A DNA stretch of 64,000 bases from Diphasiastrum complanatum. Taxonomy: Eukaryota > Streptophyta > Lycopodiopsida > Lycopodiales > Lycopodiaceae. Shown here piece by piece: positions 1 to 12,976 of this stretch. The notes beneath the pieces are model-generated. The model was given only the letters and a program-made list of their open reading frames with translations, did not search any database and was not told the origin of the DNA. The translations under genes and the position numbers were made by a program. The stretch covers positions 28,384,107 to 28,448,106 of the forward strand of contig CM055094.1 in NCBI GenBank assembly GCA_029204225.1. The letters are read 5' to 3'. Position 1 is the first letter of the stretch. Every line of letters starts with the position of its first letter.

Positions 1-79
1 ATCTATTAGTACACTACCAATTCTCTCAATTTTGCACTAATTGTCATTTGTAATGTAAATGAATCTTCTAATAAAACCT

Positions 80-650
80 TCATAAGATGCAAGATGGGAG
101 AAAGTTTTTTTTTTTTTGACTAGTCATATGAGAATTAGCACAACTATCTATTTTACCTTTAAAGCTAGTGGAAGAGTAAATTGACATCATAAGTGATACA
201 TCCTTTTCACTTTCCTCTCTCTCACATTTTCTTTCATTAGTGAGATTAGCTTGCATAAATAAATTTTTTTTTTCTTGAAATAATTTTATAAGTAAAATGT
301 CTTTTCTTACCACAAAAGAAACATTTTATTTTAGATTTATCTTTTTTGTCACTTGTTGTAGGTTGCGATGAATCATGGCTTTCCTCCTTGAATTTGTCCA
401 TCTTCTTGAATTGCGCTTTCTCTTTGCCCTTGCCTTTGTCTTTGGTGATGAGCATCCTTGTCTTGAGTTGCTCCATCCTTGATAGCTTGTGCTTGTCTAC
501 TTTTCTTGACCACCAAGACCCCTTGTAGGCTCTGCATGGATGGTAGCTCTCTCTGGATTGCTTACGATTGAACAAGATTAGCAAGATCTTCATTGAGGCC
601 ATTCAATACAACTTGGACAAGCTCCATTTGATTGATGGAATCACCAGCAC
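80..650 (-). pseudogene. Ty1/copia gag/protease remnant
   Basis: Read on the minus strand, 602 to 246 ends in a CCHC-like zinc knuckle (CFFCGKKRHFTYKI) whose last Cys is Ile. The reading then moves to another frame (313 to 80) with a decayed protease motif, CANSHMTS in place of DSGASSHMT. Sequence near 590-640 matches the gag ELVQ-VLNGL region of the copia gags at 33.5 and 52.8 kb. The piece is cut off at about 650, has frame breaks and no LTR nearby. It is a dead gag-PR fragment, not a host gene. Confidence 0.75.
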
Positions 651-659
651 CTTAAAAAA

Positions 660-3360
660 AACTACAACTTTTTAGCACCTTTTAATAAATTTCAACACTT
701 TTCAGCACCTGTCACTTTAGATGCACATCTATCTCTACATAACTCCAAACATATTTTTTTTGAGAGACATGGTTATATGGTCATATAAAACTTTTTAAGG
801 TAGACAGCCCAAAATTTTTTTTTCTTAAAATCAGTGTTATACACTCAAATATGATGCTTTCAATTTTGGTAATTTTTATCAACAGTTAAATGGATAACTT
901 TGGATGCACGCTATAGACTTCAAAACTCAAATTCTTTTGTAGGCATGTTTCTATAATCATATAGAATTTTTAAGACCAGACATGCAAAATATTGAATGCA
1001 AAATTTAGAATAATGTAATCTCATATATAAAAATATTGAAGTTCCATCAGTACTCCCACATGTTCGACACATCATATCTTACATATAAGTTGCTCAAAGG
1101 TCTCAAAATTTGTAATCGGTAAATGTAAAACACACATGTGAAAGGATTTGATGTGGTTCATCATAGTTTATGAGATATGATTTTTTGAATAGATGCTTAA
1201 AATGCACATTTCGTGCGTATTTTTGTGACAACTCTAGCGTTAAGTTAATAATTGTCATACATCTTTTTTGGCCATAAAAACTGTCAAAAAAATTAGTTTT
1301 TTATTCTAGGTATTTTGATTTGATCTTACTTTTACATAAGTTAATAAATCATAACATTTTATTATTTTATAATTTGTGGATCATTAGAAAAAATTGTGAA
1401 TGAAAATATCAATTTTAAAATTTTTAGCATTCAATTTGTTTATATTATCTTTTAAAAATATATGTTTTCAAATGTTGTGATTTTCAAAATTTGTTATATG
1501 TTTAATATTGGTTTTAACATTTATTTTACTATGACAAGTGTTTCATTTAAAATTTCTATGAATTTAATTGGGTTTTCAATTTATTTCATCTATGTAGATT
1601 TATACTTGATGATATCAAACACTCTATTCTTTTTAATGGATTTGATTCGTTTTGTTTAATGAATTGCTAGTGGAGTAATTCATTACAATATTTTTTTAAA
1701 TTTAAAAGCTTGGCATGGTTTAAATAAATAAATGCGATTTATACTTTTTGCTCAAACATTTTTGTAATTTCTAAATATGTGAATGTACAAGTTTGAAATA
1801 AAAAATATAACATGGCACAATAAATGCAGTAATGTAATTTTTACATTTTTATTTTTAATGTATACTTTGCAATTCTAGTGAAGTTTTTTCTATGGTTTTC
1901 TATGCTCGTAATTTACCACCATCTGTTATTGGAATTATGTAATAAATAATCATCATGTTTGTTGATTGATCCAATGTTTGTTATATTCTTTTGTTTATGT
2001 ATTCTTTTGAGTAAGAGTGATGTAGGATGATAGTGGTTGATATATATAATGTTTTGGTAAATTTTTTGAAACATTTGGACATTTTTGAGAAGTAATGAAT
2101 CTGGTTTATTAATGAATGTAATATGTTTTATTATTTTTCTGTTTTTCATTGAAGTATGTGTTTGAATTTTAATCTCTTTCACAATATTCATGTTTACTAG
2201 TTATCTTCTAATCATTTCCATCATTAGCACGTGTACTCTAATTACTTCCATCATTTTTATATGTCAAAATTTCTTGCATATTTCTTTTTGGATCAATATT
2301 ACAATAATTGTAATTTATGATTTTTAAAAGTCAAAACAAACGAATGAGAGTCGAAATGACGTTACATTGGATGTTGACTCTCATTTTTAATAAGAAGTTT
2401 AACATATGTATAATATAATATATCGTGGTTTGTTTGTATTAGATTTTAAATCAAGTGTTCTTGTTGTGATTTTCTTTTCCTATAGTTTTAAATTTAAATT
2501 TATGAAAAATGATTATATGAATGAGACTTGTTTATAAAAATTTGGCCAAAAGCAGAAAATGGTAAAATTTTTCATACATAAAGAGAATTTTTTAAGCCCT
2601 AAAAAATTCACACACACTAGAAACTATCTAAAACATTAAAAAAACAAAAACAAAAACAAAAAAGGACAAAGTTAAATATAAAAAAAAAAAGCCACGTTAT
2701 GAGAATCCCTAATTTGAATTTTTCGAAATATGTTCGTGGTTTATATTACATTACATACATATACACACACATACATATGTACATATAAGCAACATTAAAT
2801 TATATGTTGACAGTAGCATCATCTTGAAGGAACAACTTAGTATGTTAAAAGTGATGACAAATATTTGTTGTGATATTCTAGGCATTTTATTCAACAAAAC
2901 ATATTGTAAATTCTTAAATTAGATAGCTCATTACATAAACTACGTGCACTTTCTTAGTACACTATATTTACGATCAAGGATATTGACCTTTATATGTTCG
3001 AGTAGATTTTCAATAGTAGATCAAATCAAATAAATTACCATTTTATGGTTAAAATTGTTGCTATTTGAATGACAATAATTTGTGTATTTGCATTTGAGCA
3101 AAAGTTGTAGTTCTTTGATAATTATTTCTTAATGTGAAAATTCCACTACGTTTTTTTTAACTTGATTTTTTTTTTGAAAATATGGATGAAATCTATATTT
3201 TGGGTAGTTTATAGTATTACCTGGTCAATACACAACGATGTTCTATACAAAATTGAATCAACAATTAATGAATTAAAACTTTTTTATTTATTATTTTCTT
3301 AAATAACCTCCAAATAGTGCAATATGGCTAGACATAAATAGTAGAATTTTGAAAGAGGCT
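660..3360. other. AT-rich stretch without recognisable genes
   Basis: Very AT-rich, with poly-A and poly-T runs and only short ORFs of low-complexity composition (for example 1462-1659 and 1913-2191). No domain, LTR end or repeat structure was recognised. It is probably old decayed repeat DNA. Confidence 0.5.
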
Positions 3361-3462
3361 GAACATTATGGCTCTAACTAGAATATATGGAAATGTTTAG
3401 CGCACAAATACAAGGAAGATCATTATTTGTGTATGTGAGAGAAAAGAGAGACAATATGAAAC

Positions 3463-3466
<4 letters not shown>

Positions 3467-3552
<86 letters not shown>
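3467..3552. repeat. (GA)43 microsatellite
   Basis: Uninterrupted GA dinucleotide tract, followed directly by CGTTGACTCTATTGATATTT. The same 3' flank follows the next GA tract at 3,709-3,796. Confidence 0.95.
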
Positions 3553-3553
<1 letters not shown>

Positions 3554-3705
3554 GTTGACTCTATTGATATTTAGGATCTTGGATTTATACTATGATCTTG
3601 TGAATGTCCTTGCTCTCTAACTCTTTTCCTCAATCTCTCATGCTTTTGTTACATTTTGCTAATTATTGGATCTTAATATTATTGAGATTCTATGTTATTA
3701 TACTT

Positions 3706-3708
<3 letters not shown>

Positions 3709-3796
<88 letters not shown>
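3709..3796. repeat. (GA)44 microsatellite, duplicated unit
   Basis: Second GA tract with the same downstream flank as the first (compare 3,553-3,586 with 3,797-3,830). Tract plus flank were therefore duplicated at a spacing of about 244 bp. Confidence 0.95.
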
Positions 3797-3797
<1 letters not shown>

Positions 3798-3839
3798 GTT
3801 GACTCTATTGATATTTAGGATCTTGGATTTTGTTGATAT

Positions 3840-4655
3840 TATGAATGTATATATTCCTAGTTGCTCTCTATTTGACCTCATAAAATTGAATAAGTATGTC
3901 AAACAAAGAGATTTATGATTCTGTGGACTCAAGAAAAACTAGCAATAATTGGGTTTATTTGATTTATTCAAGGCCCCATAACTTGTGCTCTTGTTGAAAG
4001 TTGATAAAAGGAAAAAAAATCATTCAAAAAAAGTACATATTATCCAAGTGTTCTTTGTTCCCAAGTTTGAGCCTCCCCTTGAAAACCAAGAAGCATATAA
4101 TCTAAGTGGTGCAAAAATTTATTAATGTAGGGAATCAATTTCCAATTTTCATTGAATTTAATAGGGGAAATATCATTAGAGTTTCAAACGTTAAAAGGAT
4201 AAAAAAAACAATTTAAAAACACTATTGTTTATTTGCTTGCCCACACCAACTCCCAATGCCATAGTGTCTATAATCACACTTAAAAAATTTGAACTCTTCA
4301 CAGTTTAGCTTATCTAAATTTGATATGCATTGCCTCCAATGGTTAAGATGAGCGCAATCTTAACACTGGGGTGAAAATATGAGAGCCATCTCCAAATTTG
4401 ATTACTAGGAAGAAAGCAAAATCATGAGATTGATGTTACGAAAATGGTGATATCGTATCAGATAAGTACATATTTGTTTACCGCATTTAAATTTGTTTTA
4501 AAATTTTTGTTATTGTTGAAAGTACAATAAATAGGACCATAAAAGAGCCTCTAATTGATTCTCAAGAGTGATTCATTGATTGATTATCAATTTATTGCAA
4601 AACCAGCACTCAAATCCAAATCCAAAGCCTGTATTTTTTTTTTTGAAAATAAAAA
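3840..4655. other. No gene recognised
   Basis: AT-rich sequence between the GA tracts and the GC-rich patch. Nothing resembling a coding domain, LTR end or RNA gene was seen. Confidence 0.4.
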
Positions 4656-4658
4656 TTT

Positions 4659-4740
4659 GGAAAATGTCGGACGCATCCACCCCCGGACGCACCCCTGAGG
4701 CGTCCACGGACGCGCGTCTGCGTCCAGCCCCAGCTTCCTT

Positions 4741-4775
<35 letters not shown>

Positions 4776-4888
4776 TTAAACATGGATGCGCGTCCGGGCC
4801 GGACGCGGGCAATTCGTGTCCGCATCCGGCGTCCGGACCCGGATGCGTCCGACCCTTGGACACGGGGTCGGACGCGTCCACATTTTTT
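4659..4888. repeat. GC/CpG-rich inverted-repeat patch with (TA)n core
   Basis: The ends are inverted relative to each other: AAAATGTCGGACGCATCCAC on the left and GTCGGACGCGTCCACATTTT on the right. Between them lie many GGACGC/GCGTCC words and a TA microsatellite (4,742-4,771). The surroundings are AT-rich, so the patch is compositionally foreign. A small non-autonomous TIR element is possible; no target duplication was established. Confidence 0.5.
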
Positions 4889-4929
4889 TTATTTTTTTAC
4901 CACTAAATATTACTAAATTTAAAAAAAAA

Positions 4930-4998
4930 AAAGAGAGACGCGTTTAGACCCCCGAACGCGGACGCACGTCTGGACGCGCGTTCAGACGCACCGTCCGC

Positions 4999-5069
<71 letters not shown>
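4930..5069. repeat. Second GACGC-rich patch plus (TA)n tract
   Basis: Positions 4,938-5,000 again carry CGGACGCACGTCTGGACGCG-type words like those at 4.66-4.89 kb. They run into a TA microsatellite at 5,004-5,069. ORFs across it are YIYIYI artefacts. Confidence 0.7.
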
Positions 5070-5073
<4 letters not shown>

Positions 5074-5133
5074 GTATATATCTATATATATATTTAAACT
5101 TATGTACAGTTTTGAGCATGTGTATGGGTGCAC

Positions 5134-5225
5134 CCATGCATCCTCCTCCCCGACCCATGCATACACATTTTTTGAATTAAAAATTCAAAAAGAGAGGATG
5201 CATGTATGGGGAGGAGGATGCATGG
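5134..5225. repeat. Long inverted repeat (hairpin-forming)
   Basis: The left arm 5,134-5,178 and right arm 5,181-5,225 are inverted copies. The outer 18 bp (CCATGCATCCTCCTCCCC against GGGGAGGAGGATGCATGG) match perfectly. The inner parts match imperfectly and meet at TTTGAATT/AAATTC. Almost no loop remains, so the transcript would fold into a hairpin of about 43 bp. Confidence 0.8.
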
Positions 5226-5244
5226 CCCTCCTCCCTATGCATGC

Positions 5245-5365
5245 ATATACATTGATGCTAGGGTTTTTGTTATGGAGGGAAACCAAACTCATTAATGATT
5301 CATGGATCTGTTATATATAGATGTACACTCATGGGAAGGTACACATTCTCTCTCTCTCTCTCTCT
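5245..5365 (+). mobile_element. Copia LTR fragment with TATA box
   Basis: The sequence from GATGCTAGGGTTTTTG through GTTATATATAG to a CT tract is the reverse complement of part of the LTR at 44,662-45,412 (about 45,110-45,210), with very few differences. It holds the TATATATAG box and the CT-rich start region of that LTR. The rest of the element is absent. It sits about 55 bp upstream of the methyltransferase-like exon. Confidence 0.8.
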
Positions 5366-5419
5366 CATACTCTACTTTCCCGCCTCTCACCCAATTTGAA
5401 TTTCCCCCTCTTTAATCAG

Positions 5420-5844
5420 GTACAGTCTCCTATCTACTTCCTTCGTGAGATCGGCCGGACATTAAAGCCTGGTGGCATCGCGGTTCTTCATGCGCCATGT
5501 GACACAACAGACTTCACAAGTTCTTCATGCACCGGGAGCCATTCACTTGAGCTTCTTGATACCATCAAGAGTCTGTGATTAGAAGGATTGGATACAGTAG
5601 GGTGCCATGTTGAGATAGTATTGAGAAAGGCTCACAAATCAGTTGCAGTTTCATTGCAAAGGGTTCTACTGTTGATGAGTGGCACAATTTTTGAAATTGC
5701 TCTATTTCACTCCAAAAGCTACAGGCTATTGCGAATGTGGAGCCTTTGATTGTGGATGAACCCCGAAAGCCATCGATAACTCTAAACAGAACATTAAGAA
5801 CGGTTGCGAATAGCAGTAGTAGAGAAAGAATAGTTAAGCATTAG
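5420..5844 (+). pseudogene. SAM-dependent methyltransferase-like fragment, frame-broken
   Basis: A possible acceptor (TTTAATCAG) at about 5,419 opens a reading with YFLREIGRTLKPGGIAVLHA, the RxLKPGGxxxxH pattern of class I SAM-dependent methyltransferases (post-motif strand). That frame stops at about 5,578. Similar-quality coding continues in other frames: GCHVEIVLRKAHKS near 5,605, then NVEPLIVDEPRKPSITLNRT to a stop at 5,844. The NVEPLI..EPRKP..TL wording resembles plant methyltransferase-family proteins from memory. The N-terminal half with the SAM-binding glycine motif is absent. I read this as a 5'-truncated pseudogene, though part of the breakage could be unrecognised introns. Confidence 0.55.
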
Positions 5845-5849
5845 ATATG

Positions 5850-6985
5850 AATATAAACGTAACAAAACTAGAATGAGGATTCAACGACTATCAAACATTT
5901 TGGCTTGCGAACTTTCTTGCTTGTGGATGCTTATTTATGGTGTTGGCATTTGAGAAGCCACAACAATCTATCTACTGGGGAAGGTGGATCGTAATTAGCA
6001 GGTGGTTTTATGCAACAAAGAAAGACATGCTGCAATTGCAGTAATGGTCCAACAACATGACGATGAGGTTGGTGCCTTGGGGCAGTTGGCAGGAATGGGA
6101 TTATGTTCGTGCAACTTTATTTTCAGTTTCCTCTTCCCGGATAAAAACCGCTCTTAATCAGGTTTGCTACAATCCAATCATAAATTTTGTGTTTACTATA
6201 GTTATGCAAATGAATGCAGTTTTTTTTATTCTAATGTGGTGTTCAGCTCATTTGTTGTTGTGCCTAGTTAAAGGAAAACACTAAAAGACGTCAAGCATAG
6301 TGGCTAAGCTTAGTGCAAATAGCTGTGTGGCATAGCAAAGGAGGGGTAATTGCAGTGGAAATTACTGCAGATCTTATAAGTATCCATCATCCTGGCCCTA
6401 AGATAATGTATGCTTATTGAATTCAGTCTAAACGATTTGCTTCCTTCTTTTGCATGCTAGGCCTTTTAGAAGATAATTCAAACCTTAACCATGTTAAGGA
6501 TTAGCTTAAGTTGATTACTGTACCTGCCTTAAGGAAGAATCACGACCTCTTTTCCTCTGTGCGATGTTTCAAATCACTACGTCTGTAAATGTTCTAAACA
6601 AGCCTCTTCCTCAGTTAGTTATCTCAGCTCAACTGTGTGATGCGATGAAGCAATCTTATCTACTTCTGTAATTTCTGTCTTGCATTATTACTTTCACTCT
6701 AAGCACAATATGGAGTGCTAGATCCCTTTCATATGTATAAATGTATATCGATACAGCGAGGCTGGGCTTGGATCCTTAAGTCATTGTTTACCTTTCTTTG
6801 TGTGATGCAGCTCAACTTTGATCAATGTGTGGTCAATGCAGCTAAGCATGGAGAGCTGTTTTGTTGTTCAATATATACCGATTCCATACCATATGATCTT
6901 AGATAGAATGATGAATATCTTGCTTTTATTCTATAAGGATGGAAATGCATCACTATACAAAAAGATGACAATTTAAGAGAATTGA
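5850..6985. other. Region with possible short exon-like scraps, unidentified
   Basis: Short open stretches such as 6,057-6,284 and 6,715-6,906 have mixed composition and do not match a family I recognise. They could be further pieces of the broken methyltransferase-like locus or unrelated sequence. Confidence 0.3.
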
Positions 6986-6987
6986 GG

Positions 6988-8495
<1,508 letters not shown>

Positions 8496-8498
8496 AGT

Positions 8499-8499
<1 letters not shown>

Positions 8500-8580
<81 letters not shown>
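8500..8580. repeat. (CA)40 microsatellite
   Basis: Uninterrupted CA tract, preceded by GTGTGCGCGAGTG. Confidence 0.95.
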
Positions 8581-8583
<3 letters not shown>

Positions 8584-8584
8584 G

Positions 8585-9557
8585 AAAAGTGACAAGACAT
8601 GACATTATAAAATGACTCTTGAACATATTGTAAGGCACATTCTAAGGTCAATTTCATAGCGAGATGTGCGAGATCGGCCATCATCCAAATCATCGGCCGT
8701 CACCTAGATCAGCCTCCATTGACGGGCACTCTTTACTAGTATATATATATTTAAACTTATATATATTTCTAGATCTCGCCCTCTACAAAGGAAGGAACTC
8801 TTAAAAAATTGGATCTCTCTCTACACATTTGCCATAGACACCTTAATGACTATTTTCAAACCTTAAAATCACTCAAACAAACTGAGTAGGGTTGAACAAT
8901 GTGACTTGGATCTCAATCTTTTTTCTAGAACTCTCAATTTAAGCCAATCTATGTCAAATTCTACAAAAGATTTGCATAGATGCTCTATATGCACTAGAAA
9001 CTCTCAAAGGTTTCACTTGGAGGACAGATCCAAGGATGTTTTCTTGCAAATTGATGCTTCTAAACTTGGCCCTATCATTCTTGAACAAATCTAGAGTGAT
9101 GATACAATGGATATCAACCTCTCACCTTGCATATCACTCCTTAATCTATGATTTTTAGCAAAATCTCTCTCAACTTCAACATGCACTCGAAAAATCAGAG
9201 ATAATGAATTAATGCACCTAATTCAAGCTTCAAATTTAATTTCTTGGCTGATCTAATCCAAGAATTAATCAAGGGATTAGATTCTCTATAAAAAAATGCT
9301 TGATTTCGCACCTAAAATCACTCAAATTAGGTATGTGAGTCAAATTCTATAAATTTTTGAAATTGCTCAATCAAAACCGGAGCTGTATGACCTAAAACGT
9401 GTGCAAAGGGTTCCTACAGCCCACAACAAGATCTGGACCAAAAATTTTGAGGATAGCTATCAAATCCAACTCGCTACACAAAATTTGACTAGTTTCCAAA
9501 AAATTACTAATTTTGGCTTTGATTTGGATTAACCCTATCAATTTCAACAAAACCTCT
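8585..9557 (-). other. Possible internal leader of an LTR element, no coding domain
   Basis: This stretch lies downstream, on the minus strand, of the PBS at 9,565-9,577. It would be the 5' leader and internal region of an element. No gag or pol motif is visible in any frame, so a non-autonomous or decayed element is inferred. Confidence 0.35.
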
Positions 9558-9564
9558 TGTACTA

Positions 9565-9577
9565 GGCTCTGATACCA
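9565..9577 (-). other. Primer-binding site (tRNA-iMet type)
   Basis: The reverse complement reads TGGTATCAGAGCC, the classic plant initiator tRNA-Met complement. It abuts the LTR end at 9,578 with no gap. Confidence 0.85.
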
Positions 9578-10551
9578 TGCGCAAAAAATACTAAAAGGAC
9601 CAAGAGTGGATTCTAATCTGATCCTCAAGAGGGATTGTTTGTCAGATTACTTGATCTATCAATCTCCTTGAGATTAAGATCAATCTAGATCAATTCTAGA
9701 CACAAAATCCTAACAAGAACAATCATTAATTGAAGGTAGGTGTACTTTCTGGTTTCACACGTGTGAAACATTGTTTGAGTACGGACTCCAACCTGAAAAT
9801 CAAGTACACATTGATAGAACCTCAAAACAGTCAAAACAAATGTAGACAAATGGAGAGAATCACTCAAAATTGCTTCCAAAACCAAGATTGGTGTCTCACA
9901 ATGATTATGGCCAAATGTGGCTCTATATATACAATAAGTGGGAGCTCGTGGTACTGATCATCCCTCTGATCCCACATGTGTGAAGGTGCTTTGTCATATG
10001 ATGATTCATCATGCAAAACTGATACTTGGACAAAACCTTCTATTTTGAGCACTTTTGGTCCATTTTCCTTCTATCTGGAGATCTACTTGGAAATCTTCTA
10101 GAAGTCAAAATTCGCCTACTTCAGCTTATTCCACACATGTGATCTGTCCTCTACACATGTGATATGACACCTAACCAAAGGATGTGGCTCATGCAATCAA
10201 TAGATTGATGCCATGTGTCATATGTCTAGAAAACTAGTTATTGGCCTTTTTAGCCACTAGAACTTGAATTAAATCATATGTACAACCTATATGATTATGG
10301 TACATGACAAGTACACTATTTTCACACGTGGGAACAGTCTCCACACATGTGTAATCATGCTATATACATGATTTTTGGCCTCTACCAAGCTTATTTTTGT
10401 ATTTTTCACATATGGGCCTCACAAGGTCATTAATTACTTGTGGATCACGTCGAGTATGATGTCGCATAACCAATAAGCTTGATTCACAAGAGTATCGGGT
10501 ATCCAAGTCTAGGACTATACTGAATTCTATGTTCAGGACGTGGACATGACA
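9578..10551 (-). mobile_element. LTR (about 974 bp), minus orientation
   Basis: On the minus strand it begins TGTCATGTCC at 10,551 and ends TTGCGCA at 9,578. It is preceded by a purine tract and followed by a PBS, both on the minus strand. It contains the perfect 16-bp palindrome TTTCACACGTGTGAAA (9,753-9,768) and further CACATGTG or CACGTGGG variants at 10.1-10.35 kb. Having both PPT and PBS next to one LTR is not the layout of a single element (see findings). Confidence 0.7.
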
Positions 10552-10567
10552 TTCTCCCCCCTTAATC
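10552..10567 (-). other. Polypurine tract
   Basis: The minus strand reads AAGGGGGGAGAA directly before the TG of the LTR. Just upstream on that strand the sequence can be read as LEDKTRLRGENVM, which resembles the tail of plant Ty3/gypsy pol polyproteins. Confidence 0.7.
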
Positions 10568-10569
10568 TG

Positions 10570-11715
10570 GTTTTGTCCTCAAGATAGAAAAGAATTACAT
10601 GAACAGTTTTTTTTAACTTTCATTATTAACCTAGAAACTCATTATCCTTAGTCGGACTTACTTATCAAACAAGTACTCAGAGATAAACATATTTTTCAAT
10701 CGTTAATCTCTGCTTTGGAGTACAAAAGTACATTAAGCAATAAATTTTCTCATCTGGGTTTCACTCTTTATAAACTAGTAATATCACCTTCACGTAAAAC
10801 ACTTACATGAAACACTGAGTGAAATATTACCCAACTTAGGAGATTAAAGTTAAAATAATAATAATAATTACAGTCTAAAATTATCCACAAACATTGGCAG
10901 ACAATTCAAAAGCTTCCAAGTACATATATCCTTAGAATCCATAATTCTAAAATATAATAATTCATTCAACTAGAATCTCTAGGAGAATCATTAAGATATA
11001 AAATGATTAAAACTCAACTATGAGTATCCTAGATATTCTCTTGAGTTAAATGCCCCTAGAAATATCCTAGTTTTAAGAAACTGAAACACTTTCACCTTAG
11101 AATTTATCTGAATTTCAAGTCTATTCACCAAAGTAGTAATTCATATGATAGAATAACTTCATGTTGGGAAGAATCATATAAACCAGTCTGATGTCTTATA
11201 TTCGAGAAATTACTAAGAAGTAAAGGATTAATTAAGAAAGCAAGAAATAGATTTGAGGGTTTTCAATTTTGTAAATAGTGAGATACCACATTGGAATCTA
11301 GATTAAACCTCAAAATTTTCCAAAATACCCCACATTTTATCAATGGTTTTTCTTTTTCCCATATCATGACTAGGTACTCAAATACTCCATTGATAATCAG
11401 ATCTTTATAGTCCTAGAATTTCCTTTCCAAATGTCCCTTACCACCAGCTCTTCCTTCCAGAAAACCCTTAATCGCCTTATCTGATATTCTAGAGATCCAT
11501 TGATGATCTAGCTGTCCTATAGTCCATATAGGATATTATCTCTTGTTCCCAAAAACTGGAGAATTCATTTATTTGGATGACTAGCATGCCTATCAGATGG
11601 ATACCATAGATCCATACCTAATCTTGTTATTTAAATTGAAGAATTAACATGGTTCAACAGTACATTCTGATCTTTCCAGATTAGTGATAAGCTTTGAATT
11701 CCTATGCATCCAAGA
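10570..11715. other. Decayed element interior, no domain recognised
   Basis: By position this is the 3' internal region of the element ending at the 10,552 polypurine tract. Apart from the short pol-tail reading next to that tract, no integrase or RT motif could be made out. Confidence 0.35.
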
Positions 11716-11717
11716 GC

Positions 11718-12093
11718 CATTAGGGGAGTTTTGAGTTCCAAAAAGACCTTATAAGAATTCGTGCAAAGATCCCTTTTGTATTATTAAAGTATTATAATAC
11801 TATTTTCAACTAATACTTTTGACTTGCCATAATTTTTTTTATTGTAGCTCAAAACTATGTCATGTAAGATATCATTGGAAAGCGCTCGTTGTGCTTTCCA
11901 ATGCACCAAACTCGGCTGAAATCGGAGTTACCACTAAAAAGTTATGCCATTTTTAATGTGGACTCAAAAAGTTACATAATGTAGATTTCAAATTTGAGTG
12001 TTTTGATTGGTCCATGTGTAAGAAAAAATTTGAGTAAAAACATAAAGAGAATATTTACAAAGGGTCCTTTTTGGATTTAGAATTCCTCTTATG
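11718..12093 (+). mobile_element. TIR element (MITE-like), copy A, 376 bp
   Basis: The ends are inverted copies: CATTAGGGGAGTTTTGAGTT on the left, and CATAAGAGGAATTCTAAATC when the right end is reverse-complemented. The similarity continues into AAAAAGACC/AAAAAGGACC. The whole unit matches 63,359-63,736 in inverse orientation over its full length. It has no coding capacity. No clear target-site duplication was found, so the superfamily is undetermined. Confidence 0.8.
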
Positions 12094-12094
12094 A

Positions 12095-12970
12095 TTAACT
12101 CTAGGGACAAGCTTCTATCAATTAACAGATCCAATGTAATCCATGTATCGATTCCACTTCTAACCTCACAATTGACATCCAAAATTGCGGATAAACTCAA
12201 TGATTACAAAGATATTAGTCAAGAATTCAATTAAATGAATTCTATTCACAAAATTAATATATGGTATTAAGCAATTATTCACTGGGATTACCAAAATCCT
12301 AACTGCGAAATACATTTCCCGATCACACTTACTACCTCTGATATCCACTTTTCTTCCCCCCTTAGAATTTTTCAGTTTTCTGAAAATATATTTCAGCTAA
12401 GGTACAATGAAGTTATAAAGATATTAGTAAACGTTAAAAAATGATTACTGTAGGAAAAACGTCCGAAACAATTTCATTTCTATCCTATACCTGGGTTGAA
12501 TCACTGATATACAAAAATTATCCACTAGTATGAAAAACAGTACTAGTATGATTTTTTTTGCATACAAATCTCCATAGGATTTAACTGGAAATGAAATCAA
12601 TTTTTTTAATTTTGATCAGTTCCTATCAATTACAAATTTTTCAATAAAATTGGAATGTTTTTTCTTTTTATTGACTGGTTTGGCATTACTCCGTCAATAT
12701 TAACAAAAACTATCCAAACTCATAATACGAAATCACATGAATCAAAATCCTATCCATAGAATTTCAATAACTCTTAAACTATATCCAATAGGATTTTACT
12801 GCTTGGATAAAAAGTTCTGTCACCACTCGTTCTGTCTGGTCATTTTGTATTGTTTGACGGTTTCAAATTTAATTTTGACGAGTATTTTGCACAAACGTTC
12901 ACTTGACCCATTTCTAGCGATTAAGGCTCTTTAACACAACCAAACGAAACGAGATGAATTCTAAACGAAA
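12095..12970. other. No gene recognised
   Basis: AT-rich; short ORFs such as 12,737-12,934 have no recognisable motif. Confidence 0.4.
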
Positions 12971-12976
12971 ACCAAA

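Noticed and set aside
3387-3932. ORFs rich in RERERE or SLSLSL (also at 6,822-7,353, 44,918-45,157 and 46,119-46,488)
   Set aside because: They are translations of GA/CT microsatellites; no coding signal outside the tract.
4573-5166. ORFs of 85-108 codons with IYIYIY stretches
   Set aside because: They span TA microsatellites and GC-rich repeats on both strands; no domain.
9565-9577. tRNA-like GGCTCTGATACCA sequences (also at 54,050 and 57,908)
   Set aside because: They are primer-binding sites next to LTR ends, not tRNA genes; no cloverleaf around them.
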